Assembly: GCF_041154455.1 (NCBI RefSeq)
Contig: NZ_AP028664.1
Span: 5,232,380 to 5,296,379, forward strand
Direction: 5' to 3'
From: Variovorax sp. V213
Lineage (GTDB): Bacteria; Pseudomonadota; Gammaproteobacteria; Burkholderiales; Burkholderiaceae_C
DNA length: 64,000 nucleotides
Of this stretch, positions 26,432 to 36,179 are shown piece after piece (the first letter of the stretch is position 1; each line of letters opens with the position of its first letter). Both the position numbers and the translations under genes were made by a program. The notes under the pieces are model-generated. The model was not told the origin of the DNA, ran no database searches, and worked only from the letters and a program-made list of their open reading frames with translations.

Positions 26432-27349
26432 GTGACCAACCCCCGCTGGCAAGGCATCTTCCCCGCCATCACCACCAAGTTCCACGCCGACGAAAGCATC
26501 GATGCCGATGGCACCGCCCGGCACATCGACTTCCAGATCCGCAACGGCATCCACGGCCTGGTGACCTGCGGCTCGCTGGGCGAAGCCAGCACGCTCACGC
26601 TCGAAGAGAAGCTGCAGGTCGCCCAGATCGCCCTGGAAGCGGCCGACGGCCGCATCCCGGTGCTGGCGAATGTGTCGGAAACCAGCACCCGGGAAGCCCT
26701 GCGCTACGTGGACGGCGCCAACCAGCTGGGGGTGGCGGGCTTCATGGTGATGCCCTCGGTGATCTACGTGGCCGATGCGCGCGAGGCAATGCTCAATGTG
26801 CGCACCATCGCCAACGCCGCTCAGAAGCCCATCATGGTCTACAACAACCCGGTGGCCTACCGGGTGGACCTGAAGCCCGAGCACATGGTCGAGTTGGCGG
26901 ACTGCGAATGGATCGCGGCGATCAAGGAGAGCACGGACGACATCCGCCGCATCACGGACCTGCGCAACACGGTGGGCAACCGCTACCAGTTGTTCCTGGG
27001 GGTGGACGACCTGGCCTACGAAGGGCTGGCGCTGGGTTGCGATGGCCTGCTGGCCGGGGTGGGCTGCGCGTTCCCGCGCGAGACGGTGGCGCTGTATGAC
27101 CTGATGAAGGCCGGGAAATTCGCCGAGGCGCTGGCGCTGTACCAGTGGATGACGCCGATGCTGCACCTGGATGTGTCGACCAAGCTGGTGCAGAACCTGA
27201 AGCTGATCGATGCGCTGGTGGGCGTGGGCAGCGAGCACATGCGCCGCCCGCGGCTGCCGCTGGTGGGCGAGGAGCGCGCGGCGGTGGAAACCATCGTGAA
27301 GAAGGCGCTGGCCACGCGGCCTGCGCAGTACCAGTCGGTCATGGCATAA
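26432..27349 (+). CDS. DapA-family enzyme, probable 1-pyrroline-4-hydroxy-2-carboxylate deaminase
   Basis: A 305-residue (beta/alpha)8 enzyme of the dihydrodipicolinate synthase family. Schiff-base Lys165 is in AAIKESTDD, the proton-relay Tyr137 is in MVYNNP, and the substrate-carboxylate loop is GSLGEAS (47-53) in place of GTTGE. In bacterial hydroxyproline pathways a DapA homologue deaminates the cyclic imino acid to alpha-ketoglutarate semialdehyde, and the neighbours (epimerase and D-hydroxyproline dehydrogenase) place this gene in that role. The GTG at 26432 has AGGAG eight bases before it. A longer frame opening at 26348 would read through the promoter and is rejected. Confidence 0.85.
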   Translation: MTNPRWQGIFPAITTKFHADESIDADGTARHIDFQIRNGIHGLVTCGSLGEASTLTLEEKLQVAQIALEAADGRIPVLANVSETSTREALRYVDGANQLGVAGFMVMPSVIYVADAREAMLNVRTIANAAQKPIMVYNNPVAYRVDLKPEHMVELADCEWIAAIKESTDDIRRITDLRNTVGNRYQLFLGVDDLAYEGLALGCDGLLAGVGCAFPRETVALYDLMKAGKFAEALALYQWMTPMLHLDVSTKLVQNLKLIDALVGVGSEHMRRPRLPLVGEERAAVETIVKKALATRPAQYQSVMA

Positions 27350-27377
27350 CCCTCTCGTCCCTTGCATAGGAACAAGC

Positions 27378-28514
27378 ATGAAGTCCAAAGCACACATGAT
27401 CCCGCTTCTCGGCCTCCTGGCCATCGCGATGGCAGGCCACGCCAATGCGCAGCAGGAGCAGGTCGTCAAGATCGGCCACAGCGGACCGCTCTCGGGACCC
27501 AACGCCTTCGCGGGCAAGGACAACGAGAACGGCGTGCGCCTTGCCATCGAGGAACTCAACGCCAGGAAGATCACCGCTGGCGGGAAGACGCTGAAGTTCG
27601 AACTGGTGTCCGAAGACGACCAGTGCGACGCCAAGTCCGGCGTGAGCGTGGCGCAGAAGTTCGTGGACGACGGCGTCAAGTACGTCATGGGGCCGTATTG
27701 CTCGGGCGTTGCCATTCCGGCTTCGCGCATCTATGCCGACGGCGGCACGATGGTCTCCACCGTGGGCACCAACCCGAAGGTCACGCAGGGCGGCTACAAG
27801 AACCTGTATCGCATCATCGCGAGCGACAACCAGATCGGCTCCAGCATGGCGGTGTACGCGGCCAAGGTGCTCAAGGTGACGAAGGTCGGCGTGATCGATG
27901 ACCGCACCGCCTTCGGCCAGGGCCTCGCTGAAGAGTTCACCAAGGAAGCGAAGAAGCAGGGCCTCACGGTGGTCGGGCAAGAGTTCACCACCGACAAGGC
28001 CGTGGATTTCACCGCCATCCTGACCAACATGAAGGCCAAGGCGCCCGAGGCGATCTTCTTCGGCGGCTACGCGCCGCAGGCCGCACCCATGGCACGCCAG
28101 ATGAAGCAGCTCGCCGTGCCCGGCAAGCTGCTGGGCGGTGACACGCTGTGCAGCCCGGCCACCGGCAAACTCGGCGGCGACGCGGTCAACGACCTGGTGT
28201 TCTGCGCTCAAGGCGGCTCCATTCTCGAGAAAGCGCAGAGCGGCCCGGCGTTCAAGGCCAAGTTCAAGAAGCGCTTCAACGCCGATGCGGATGCGTATGC
28301 CGCCTCGTACTATGACCAGGTGCTGTTCATCGGCGAGTCGATGCAGAAGGCCAACTCCATCGATCCCGACAAGGTGGGCGCCGAGCTCTACAAGACCACC
28401 TACAAGGGCGTGGCCGCCACCTACAGCTACGACGACAAGGGCAACATGAAGCAGGCGCCGATCACGGTGTTCACCTTCAAGAACGCAGCGCCCGTTCCCC
28501 TCGCCAGCTACTGA
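27378..28514 (+). CDS. Branched-chain amino acid-type ABC substrate-binding protein (orphan)
   Basis: A 378-residue periplasmic binding protein of the LivJ/LivK type. The signal peptide is about 25 residues ([20 protein letters not shown], cleavage near NAQ). The mature protein shows [20 protein letters not shown], typical of family 4 binding proteins. No permease or ATPase follows, so it must use components encoded elsewhere or act in sensing. Its place between the deaminase and the epimerase suggests that it captures hydroxyproline; that is inference. Confidence 0.88.
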   Translation: MKSKAHMIPLLGLLAIAMAGHANAQQEQVVKIGHSGPLSGPNAFAGKDNENGVRLAIEELNARKITAGGKTLKFELVSEDDQCDAKSGVSVAQKFVDDGVKYVMGPYCSGVAIPASRIYADGGTMVSTVGTNPKVTQGGYKNLYRIIASDNQIGSSMAVYAAKVLKVTKVGVIDDRTAFGQGLAEEFTKEAKKQGLTVVGQEFTTDKAVDFTAILTNMKAKAPEAIFFGGYAPQAAPMARQMKQLAVPGKLLGGDTLCSPATGKLGGDAVNDLVFCAQGGSILEKAQSGPAFKAKFKKRFNADADAYAASYYDQVLFIGESMQKANSIDPDKVGAELYKTTYKGVAATYSYDDKGNMKQAPITVFTFKNAAPVPLASY

Positions 28515-28527
28515 GTTCGAGAAATAC

Positions 28528-29463
28528 ATGCAACGCATCCAGATCATCGATTCGCACACGGGCGGCGAGCCCACGCGCCTGGTCATCGGCGGGTTTCCCG
28601 ATCTGGGCGGCGGCAGCATGGCCGAGCGCCGCGCGCTCTTGGCTGAGCGGCATGACAAATGGCGCGCAGCCACGGTGCTCGAGCCGCGCGGCAGCGACGT
28701 GATCGTCGGCGCGCTGCTGTGCGAACCGGTGTCGAAGGATGCCGCCGCCGGCGTGATCTTCTTCAACAACGCCGGCTACATCGGCATGTGCGGCCACGGC
28801 ACCATCGGGCTGGTTGCAAGCCTTGCGCACATCGGGCGCATCGGCGTGGGCGAGCACAAGATCGAGACGCCAGTGGGCACGGTAACGACCACGCTGCATG
28901 CCGACGGCTCGGTGAGCGTGCGCAACGTGCCGGCGTATCGGCATCTGCACCAGGTCGCGGTCGACCTGCCGGGCCACGGCACCGTGCACGGCGATGTGGC
29001 CTGGGGTGGCAACTGGTTCTTCCTGGTGAGTGAACACGGCCAGCGCGTGGCGAGCGACAACCTCGCTGCGCTGACCGGCTACACCACCGCGTTGCGCAAG
29101 GCGCTGGCGGCGCAAGGCATCACGGGCGCCGATGGCGCGGAGATCGACCACATCGAACTCTTCGCCAACGACAGCGAAGGCGCGGACAGCCGCAACTTCG
29201 TGCTCTGCCCAGGCAACGCCTACGACCGCTCGCCCTGCGGCACCGGCACCAGCGCCAAGATCGCCTGCCTCGCGGCCGACGGCAAGCTGGCGCCGGGCGA
29301 GGTGTGGACGCAGGCCAGCGTGATCGGCAGCCGCTTCGAGGCCAGCTACGCGCTGGAACACGGCAAGGTCATCCCAACGCTGCGCGGCCGCGCGCACATC
29401 AGCGCCGAGGCCACGCTGTTGATCGACGACAACGATCCTTTCGGGTGGGGTATTCGGCTGTAG
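28528..29463 (+). CDS. Proline racemase family, probable 4-hydroxyproline 2-epimerase
   Basis: A 311-residue member of the proline racemase family. Both catalytic cysteines are present: Cys88 in [12 protein letters not shown] and Cys237 in [12 protein letters not shown]. Their presence excludes the related trans-3-hydroxyproline dehydratases, in which the second is Thr. In this family a two-cysteine enzyme next to DapA- and DadA-like genes interconverts trans-4-hydroxy-L-proline and cis-4-hydroxy-D-proline, the first step of degradation. It starts 13 bases after the binding protein and is followed three bases later by the oxidoreductase. Confidence 0.9.
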   Translation: MQRIQIIDSHTGGEPTRLVIGGFPDLGGGSMAERRALLAERHDKWRAATVLEPRGSDVIVGALLCEPVSKDAAAGVIFFNNAGYIGMCGHGTIGLVASLAHIGRIGVGEHKIETPVGTVTTTLHADGSVSVRNVPAYRHLHQVAVDLPGHGTVHGDVAWGGNWFFLVSEHGQRVASDNLAALTGYTTALRKALAAQGITGADGAEIDHIELFANDSEGADSRNFVLCPGNAYDRSPCGTGTSAKIACLAADGKLAPGEVWTQASVIGSRFEASYALEHGKVIPTLRGRAHISAEATLLIDDNDPFGWGIRL

Positions 29464-29466
29464 GTG

Positions 29467-30573
29467 ATGGACGCGGACGTCATCGTCATCGGAGCCGGCA
29501 TCGTCGGTGCCGCCTGCGCGCATGCGCTCGCGCAGGGCGGCCGCCGGGTGCTGGTGCTCGATGCGCGCATCGGTGGGGCCACAGGCGCAGGCATGGGGCA
29601 CCTCGTGGTGATGGACGACAACCCGGCCGAGCTCGCATTGAGCAGCCATTCGACGGCGCAATGGCGCGCCCTGGCACCGCGCATGGGCGAGGACTGCGCG
29701 TACAGCGCCTGCGGCACGCTCTGGATCGCGGCCAACGAAGAGGAAATGGCCGAGGCCGAGCGCAAGCAGCAGCGGCTGCATGAACACGGCATCGAAAGCC
29801 GCCTGCTCGGCGCGGCTGCGCTGGCACGTGCCGAGCCCGCGTTGCGCAAAGGCCTCGCCGGCGCGCTCGAAGTGCCAGGCGACGGCATCCTCTATGCACC
29901 GAACGCGGCGCGCTGGCTGCTCGCGCAGGGCGGAGATTCGATCCGCGTCGAGCACGCGAAGGTCGGTGCCATCGAAGACGACGGCACGCTGCGGCTCGCG
30001 GACGGCAGCCGGCGCGCCGCGCCGCAGATCGTGCTGGCCAACGGCATCGAGGCGACGACGCTCTGCCCCGAGCTTCCGATTCGGCCCAAGAAGGGCCACC
30101 TGCTGATCACCGACCGCTATCCGGGCACGGTGAATCACCAGCTCGTCGAGCTCGGCTACGTGACCAGCGCGCACCACAGCGACGGCGACTCGGTCGCGTT
30201 CAACGTGCAGCCCCGGCCGACCGGGCAACTGCTGATCGGCTCCTCGCGCCAGTTCGACAGCACCGATCCCGCCGTCGAAGCACCGATGCTCGCGCGCATG
30301 CTGCAGCGCGCGCTCGACTACCTGCCGGGGCTCGCGGACCTCAACGCGGTCCGCTCGTGGACCGGCCTGCGCGCCGCGACGCCCGACGGACTGCCGCTGC
30401 TGGGCCAGCACCCGTGGCGCGAGAAGCTCTGGCTCGCCGTCGGCCACGAAGGCCTGGGCGTGACCACCGCGCCGGGCAGCGCGCACCTGCTTGCGGCCTT
30501 GATGACCGGCGGCGTCCCCGAATTCGACGCGGCGCCCTATGCGCCGCGCGGGCTGCTGGAGAGGAGTGCATGA
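29467..30573 (+). CDS. FAD-dependent oxidoreductase, probable D-hydroxyproline dehydrogenase subunit (DadA-like)
   Basis: A 368-residue flavoprotein of the DAO/DadA family. The FAD-binding GAGIVG motif is at about residues 9-14 (VIVIGAGIVGAACAHAL), and the substrate domain ends in the GLRAATPDGLPLLGQ and HEGLGVTTAPG segments typical of DadA and glycine-oxidase-like proteins. With the two genes after it (an [2Fe-2S] protein and a second flavoprotein), it matches three-subunit D-hydroxyproline dehydrogenases, whose relatives are opine oxidase and the HCN synthase HcnABC. Context with the epimerase favours hydroxyproline. A GTG one codon upstream (29464) is an equally possible start. Confidence 0.88.
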   Translation: MDADVIVIGAGIVGAACAHALAQGGRRVLVLDARIGGATGAGMGHLVVMDDNPAELALSSHSTAQWRALAPRMGEDCAYSACGTLWIAANEEEMAEAERKQQRLHEHGIESRLLGAAALARAEPALRKGLAGALEVPGDGILYAPNAARWLLAQGGDSIRVEHAKVGAIEDDGTLRLADGSRRAAPQIVLANGIEATTLCPELPIRPKKGHLLITDRYPGTVNHQLVELGYVTSAHHSDGDSVAFNVQPRPTGQLLIGSSRQFDSTDPAVEAPMLARMLQRALDYLPGLADLNAVRSWTGLRAATPDGLPLLGQHPWREKLWLAVGHEGLGVTTAPGSAHLLAALMTGGVPEFDAAPYAPRGLLERSA

Positions 30574-30818
30574 GCGGCGAGACCTTGCTGCACATCGACG
30601 GCCAGCTCGTCCGGGTGAAGGCCGGCAGCTCGGTCGCCGCCGCCTTGCGCGTCGCCGGCGGCGTGGGCGTGGCGCGCACCTCGGTCACAGGCCAGCCGCG
30701 TGCGCCGTTCTGCGGCATGGGCGTGTGCCAGGAATGCCGCGTGTTCATCGACGGCCGCCGCAGGCTCGCCTGCCAGACGGTCTGCGCCGAGGGCATGCGC
30801 GTGGAGACCTCCGAGTGA
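30570..30818 (+). CDS. (2Fe-2S)-binding protein, small subunit of the dehydrogenase
   Basis: An 82-residue ferredoxin-like protein. The cysteines form the plant-type set: Cys48-x4-Cys53-x2-Cys56 (FCGMGVCQECRV) and Cys68 (LACQT). Size and motif match the small iron-sulfur subunit of opine oxidase/HcnA-type and D-hydroxyproline dehydrogenases. The ATG overlaps the DadA-like stop by four bases after a GGAGAGGAG RBS. It would pass electrons between the two flavoprotein subunits. Confidence 0.9.
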   Translation: MSGETLLHIDGQLVRVKAGSSVAAALRVAGGVGVARTSVTGQPRAPFCGMGVCQECRVFIDGRRRLACQTVCAEGMRVETSE

Positions 30819-32107
30819 CGGACATGACGCTGGAACATTGCGATCTGCTGATCGTCGGCGCGGGTCCTGCCGGCATGGCCGCGGCGGTGGCGGCCGCCCC
30901 CAGCGGCGCATCCATCGTCGTGATCGACGACAACCCCGCACCGGGCGGGCAGATCTGGCGCGACGGTCCCGGCGCCACGCTGCCGCCGGCCGCGCGCAAG
31001 TGGCGTGATGCGCTCGAACGCCACGCCAACATCCGCGTGCGCAGCGGCACGCGCGTCGTCGCGGCGCCTTCGCGCAACCAACTGCTGCTCGAAGACGCCG
31101 AACGCGGCTGGCGCCTGCAGTGGAACAGACTGATTCTCTGCACCGGTGCGCGCGAGCTGCTGCTGCCCTTCCCGGGTTGGACGCTGCCCGGCGTGACGGG
31201 CGCGGGCGGCCTGCAGGCGCTCATCAAGGCGGGCCTGCCGGTCGAGGGCGAACGCGTCGTGATTGCGGGCAGCGGGCCTTTGTTGCTCGCCGCCGCGGCG
31301 ACGGCGCGCGCGGCGGGTGCGAAGGTCGTGCGCATCGCCGAGCAGGCTTCGTTCGCGGCAGTCGCCGGGTTTGCGGCCAGCCTGCCGAGATGGCCGGGCA
31401 AGGCTGTGCAGGCGATCACGCTGGCCGATGCGCAGTACCGCACCTCGTCGCGCATCGTCTCGGTGCAAGGCGCCACGCAGGTCGAATCGGTTCGGCTTCG
31501 CCAAGGCGGCCGCGAAGTGGAAATCGAATCCGATCGCGTGGCCTGCGGCTTCGGCCTCGTCCCCAACACGCAACTGGGCCGGATGCTCGGCTGCGCGCTT
31601 ACGCCCGAAGGCATCGGCGCGCAGGCACTGGCTGTCGATGCGCGGCAGGCCACCAGCCTGGCCGACATCTACGCAGCCGGCGAATGCACCGGCTTCGGCG
31701 GCAGCGAACGCGCCCTCGCGCAGGGCACCATCGCCGGCCATGCAGCCGTCGGCAACGAGGGCGCCGCAAAGCAGCACGAACGCGAACGCGCCCGCTGGAA
31801 TGCCTTCGCCGCACAGCTGGGCCGCAGCTTCGCGCTGGCGCCCGCCATCCGGCAGATGCCGCAGCCCGACACGGTCGTATGCCGCTGCGAAGACGTGCCG
31901 TTCTCGGCGCTTGCGGATTGCAGTGGCTGGACCGACGCCAAGCTCCACCGCCGCTGCGGCATGGGTGCCTGCCAGGGCCGCGTCTGCGGCGATGCCGCGC
32001 AGTTCCTTTTCGGCTGGACACCGCCCGCGCCGCGCCCCCCGCTGTCGCCGGCGCGCATCGCAACCCTGGCCGGCCTCGCGGGCCCTGTCGATGTGGACCG
32101 ACAATGA
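30815..32107 (+). CDS. NAD(P)/FAD-dependent oxidoreductase with BFD-like [2Fe-2S] domain, dehydrogenase subunit
   Basis: A 430-residue flavoprotein. The N-terminus has the FAD motif GAGPAG (15-20) and a second nucleotide motif at GSGPLLLAAA. The C-terminal region (from about residue 353) has a bacterioferredoxin-associated-ferredoxin-like cysteine cluster: CRCEDV, then RRCGMGACQGRVCG. This is the layout of HcnB/opine-oxidase A-type subunits and of the middle subunit of three-part D-hydroxyproline dehydrogenases. GTG 30815 overlaps the previous stop by four bases and has GGAG eight bases upstream; ATG 30824 is an alternative. Confidence 0.88.
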   Translation: MTDMTLEHCDLLIVGAGPAGMAAAVAAAPSGASIVVIDDNPAPGGQIWRDGPGATLPPAARKWRDALERHANIRVRSGTRVVAAPSRNQLLLEDAERGWRLQWNRLILCTGARELLLPFPGWTLPGVTGAGGLQALIKAGLPVEGERVVIAGSGPLLLAAAATARAAGAKVVRIAEQASFAAVAGFAASLPRWPGKAVQAITLADAQYRTSSRIVSVQGATQVESVRLRQGGREVEIESDRVACGFGLVPNTQLGRMLGCALTPEGIGAQALAVDARQATSLADIYAAGECTGFGGSERALAQGTIAGHAAVGNEGAAKQHERERARWNAFAAQLGRSFALAPAIRQMPQPDTVVCRCEDVPFSALADCSGWTDAKLHRRCGMGACQGRVCGDAAQFLFGWTPPAPRPPLSPARIATLAGLAGPVDVDRQ

Positions 32108-32802
32108 AGCCGAAGCAGCACCAGAAGAAAACAATGGCCCCCCCGAAGACCGTGCCTCGTCCCCAGCCCAAACGACGGGCTGCCGACCTCGCCTATGACG
32201 CGATCGAGACGCTGCTCTCCACGCTGCAGCTGGAGCCCGGCAGCCAGATCGTCGAAGCCGACCTCGCCGAGCGCACAGGCCTCGGCCGCACGCCGGTGCG
32301 CGAGGCATTGATGCGCATGGTGTCGATCGGCCTCATCGTGCAGCAGCCGCGCCGCGGCCTGCTGGTGTCGACCATCGACCTGGCCGACCACCTCGACGTG
32401 ATCCAGACCCGGCGCGTGCTCGAACTGCTGATTGCGGCCTGCTCGGCGCGCCGCGCCACCGCGCTGCAGCGCAAGGAGATCGTGCGCTGCGCCGAGCTGA
32501 TGGTGAAGGCGGCCCACCGCGGCGACCTGAACGACTACATGCAGGCCGACCGCGCGCTCGACTTCGTCAACCACCAGGCGAGCCACAACGATTCGGCGGT
32601 GAAGGCGGTGACCCCGCTCATCGTGCAGTGCCGGCGCTTCTGGTACGCCTACCAGCACGAAGGCGAGATCGTCGAAGGTGCGAATGCGCACCTCGAACTG
32701 GCGCAGGGCATCGCGACCGGCAACGAGGCAGCGGCCACCGCCGGCGCCAATCGCCTGATGGATTACCTCGAGCTGTTCGCCCGAAAAATCATCGACAAAT
32801 AG
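32104..32802 (+). CDS. GntR family regulator, FCD subfamily, of the hydroxyproline cluster
   Basis: A 232-residue regulator with a basic N-terminal tail, a GntR winged helix-turn-helix (about 25-85: LELEPGSQIVEADLAER-type, TPVREALMRMVSIGLI) and an FCD effector domain (about 95-225). Its start overlaps the preceding oxidoreductase stop by four bases, so it is the last gene of the operon and probably controls it. Control could act through the AT-rich palindrome over the -10 of the cluster promoter, about 5.7 kb upstream. The inducer is likely hydroxyproline or a pathway intermediate. Confidence 0.87.
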   Translation: MKPKQHQKKTMAPPKTVPRPQPKRRAADLAYDAIETLLSTLQLEPGSQIVEADLAERTGLGRTPVREALMRMVSIGLIVQQPRRGLLVSTIDLADHLDVIQTRRVLELLIAACSARRATALQRKEIVRCAELMVKAAHRGDLNDYMQADRALDFVNHQASHNDSAVKAVTPLIVQCRRFWYAYQHEGEIVEGANAHLELAQGIATGNEAAATAGANRLMDYLELFARKIIDK

Positions 32803-32994
32803 GCCGAAGGGGGCCTCGTTCGCCCCACCGAACTGCGCGTGACTGCCGTGGCCTTCGGCGCATACTGGCTCGGAAGCGCCGGTCCTTCGCCAGTTCCCGG
32901 ACCACACGATGCTCACGACATCGCAGCGCCTGTGACGCCCGGGGGAGGAGAAGTCCTCGGGTTGGGCGCGGGGTGCGACGGCCATCGCCGCGCC

Positions 32995-33315
32995 TCAGTC
33001 CTCGGCCGGCAACGGCTCCGGTCCGGGCCAGCCCAGCAGTTCGGCCAGCCGCTGCACGATCCACCCAGCCTCGGCAGTCGATACGCCGGCTTCGGGCGTG
33101 GCCAGCCCGGCGTGGATACGGCGCAAGATCTCGCTCTCGACCGGCACCTCGGTGTGGTGCTGGATCTGCGCGTGGCCCACGAGGTGGTTGGCGAGGTCTT
33201 CGCAGATCTCGTAGCGCTCGCGCACCACGCCGATCGGCTCCGAGAGGCGCTGGCGCGCGTCGCTGTAAACCGCGAAGAACGAGGGCGGGATGAAGATCTG
33301 GTTGTCGTCGGACAT
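32995..33315 (-). CDS. Conserved hypothetical protein
   Basis: A 106-residue acidic protein beginning MSDDNQIFIPPSFFAVYSD, with a helical middle part (ERYEICEDLANHLVGHAQ) and a WIVQRLAELLGWPGPEPLP end. I recall similar small Burkholderiales proteins but no function I can vouch for. It has no signal peptide or membrane segment. It is convergent with the GntR gene; the 192-base interval between them contains only a GC-rich imperfect hairpin. A terminator for the gene upstream (33403-33573) lies just before its start. Confidence 0.7.
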   Translation of the reverse strand: MSDDNQIFIPPSFFAVYSDARQRLSEPIGVVRERYEICEDLANHLVGHAQIQHHTEVPVESEILRRIHAGLATPEAGVSTAEAGWIVQRLAELLGWPGPEPLPAED

Positions 33316-33347
33316 CGCGGATTGGATTTATAGGCTGCCCCAATGAC

Positions 33348-33369
33348 AAAACGCGCCCGAGGGCGCGTT
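33348..33369 (-). terminator. Rho-independent terminator after the small basic gene
   Basis: On the minus strand AACGCGCCC pairs with GGGCGCGTT around a two-base loop (stem 33350-33358 with 33361-33369), followed by a four-T run. It lies 33 bases after the stop of the 33403-33573 gene. The stem is long and GC-rich. Confidence 0.75.
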
Positions 33370-33402
33370 CGTCGTGGCTCTTGCGAGCCTGCGGGGGCTG
33401 GA

Positions 33403-33573
33403 TCAGCCGCCCTTCTTGGCGCGCTTGCCGGGGTTCTTCTTGCTGCGCGTGGCGGTGCCGCGCTCCAGGCTGACCTTCTGGCCGCCACCGGACTTGGGCA
33501 GGGCGTAGCCGGGCAGGGGCGTCGGCTTCGGGGTGGCAACGCGGTCGGCTTCGGTACGAATTTTCTTGGGCAT
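33403..33573 (-). CDS. Small basic hypothetical protein
   Basis: A 56-residue protein, MPKKIRTEADRVATPKPTPL at the start and RSKKNPGKRAKKGG at the end, strongly positively charged and without a hydrophobic segment. Its terminator follows directly, which supports transcription. An in-frame ATG 12 codons upstream (33609) would add MALEHYFLPELF; I prefer the shorter form. The composition suggests nucleic-acid or ribosome binding, but nothing proves this. Confidence 0.55.
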   Translation of the reverse strand: MPKKIRTEADRVATPKPTPLPGYALPKSGGGQKVSLERGTATRSKKNPGKRAKKGG

Positions 33574-33671
33574 GAAAAGCTCGGGTAAAAAGTAATGTTC
33601 GAGGGCCAATTAGGCCACAGCGGGGATTTTGCCTGCCAGAAGCCGAAGCAACGGGCATGACGGGGGTTCTT

Positions 33672-35102
<1,431 letters not shown>

Positions 35103-35192
35103 CGTTCAGCAGCCGGAAGACCGCGAGAAAAACAAAGGCCTTGCCAAGCGCCCGTCGCGGGGCGTTTGCCAAGGCCCTTCGTCAGTCGCGGA

Positions 35193-35465
35193 TCAGCGGC
35201 GAGGTGCGTTGTTGTTGCCGGAGTTGGTCGGCGGCGGACCGCGGCGCTCCAGATGGCGGAAGGTGATACGGCCCTTGGTCAGGTCGTAAGGCGAGAGTTC
35301 GAGCGACACCTTGTCACCCGCCAGGATGCGGATGTGGTGCTTGCGCATCTTGCCGCCGCTGTAGGCGATCAGCTGATGGCCGTTGTCGAGCGTCACGCGG
35401 TAGCGCGAGTCGGGCAGGACTTCGGTCACTGCGCCGTTCATTTCGATCAGTTCTTCCTTGGGCAT
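35193..35465 (-). CDS. infA: Translation initiation factor IF-1 (second-type infA)
   Basis: A 90-residue OB-fold protein beginning [20 protein letters not shown] and carrying [16 protein letters not shown] and the [11 protein letters not shown] signature of IF-1. It is longer than the usual 72 residues through a basic, asparagine-rich tail ([17 protein letters not shown]). Betaproteobacteria often have two IF-1 genes, and this resembles the one outside the ribosomal-protein operon. RBS AGAGG lies about ten bases before the ATG. It precedes dbpA, so the pair may be co-expressed, for example in cold conditions. Confidence 0.93.
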   Translation of the reverse strand: MPKEELIEMNGAVTEVLPDSRYRVTLDNGHQLIAYSGGKMRKHHIRILAGDKVSLELSPYDLTKGRITFRHLERRGPPPTNSGNNNAPRR

Positions 35466-35526
35466 GTGTGATTACCTCTGAATTCTCGTTCGATGTGTGT
35501 TGGATATGAAGATGGGCGTAATTGTT

Positions 35527-35790
35527 TCAGCCTGCGCACTGCAAAGCGAGCGGGGCAACGCTGCGCGGATGGCGTTCGCGCACCCAGCCCAGGCCTTGGG
35601 CGACGGCGTAGCGTGCGGCGGCGGAATGGCTGGCAAAGCGCGGCGTGAAACGCATCACGCGGTCGTGCATGCCGCTGCCGCGGCCGGAGCGGATCGAGAC
35701 GGAGGCGGCGAAGTTGCCGTCGTCCTGGTGTCGAATGAGCGGGGAAACAAGATACTTGCCCACCGCGATACTGTGTTGAATGATGTCCAT
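35527..35790 (-). CDS. Conserved hypothetical protein
   Basis: An 87-residue protein beginning MDIIQHSIAVGKYLVSPLIR, with VSIRSGRGSGMHDRVMRFTP in the middle and an AVAQGLGWVRER segment. I think related short proteins occur in other Burkholderiales, but I know no function. The ATG at 35790 has AAGG five bases upstream. An in-frame ATG at 35925 would add a 45-residue, partly hydrophobic extension, less likely but not excluded. The gene lies upstream of infA-dbpA in the same direction. Confidence 0.6.
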   Translation of the reverse strand: MDIIQHSIAVGKYLVSPLIRHQDDGNFAASVSIRSGRGSGMHDRVMRFTPRFASHSAAARYAVAQGLGWVRERHPRSVAPLALQCAG

Positions 35791-36179
35791 GAAAGCCTTG
35801 GCACCGTACGCGAAAAGTGTGCGCAAAATGCCGAAAAATAATTGAAAACGGGCGTGGGCCGGCCAGAACGGCGCGGCGGACGCGCTATTCGCTTCAACAA
35901 GAACGAAGGCAGTGGTGGCAATCATGGGCGCCCGGTCTGGCGCTCCAACACACTGTGAAGCCGGCTGAAAGTGAAGGGGCCTGAAAAATCCAAGGGACAG
36001 TACAGGTCAGCCGGCGTAATGACGAAGTGCTTCGTCGTGGTATCGAAACGAACCCGCCATTATAGCTTGACGGGCATGACAGTTGCTCGCCTTAAAAGAA
36101 AGCCCGGGCGGGATCGCGCTGCAAGGGACGGTCGTTCCTGCGATGTTTGCTATTGAAAATATAGCGTAACACGGTGCTG
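35791..36179. other. Gene-free stretch between hypothetical gene and MFS exporter
   Basis: A 389-base interval with no convincing gene. It contains an AT-rich dyad GCTAT-TGAAAAT-ATAGC (36149-36165) just after the MFS stop, a short motif I believe recurs in Comamonadaceae intergenic DNA and that may help end MFS transcription. A TTGACG/CCTTAA pair with 17-base spacing (from about 36067, plus strand) is a weak promoter candidate with no gene after it. Confidence 0.4.

Noticed and set aside
30570..32107. Hydrogen cyanide synthase (HcnAB-like) reading of the [2Fe-2S] and flavoprotein subunits
   Set aside because: The neighbouring epimerase and DapA-type deaminase point to D-hydroxyproline dehydrogenase; HcnABC operons lack those genes.
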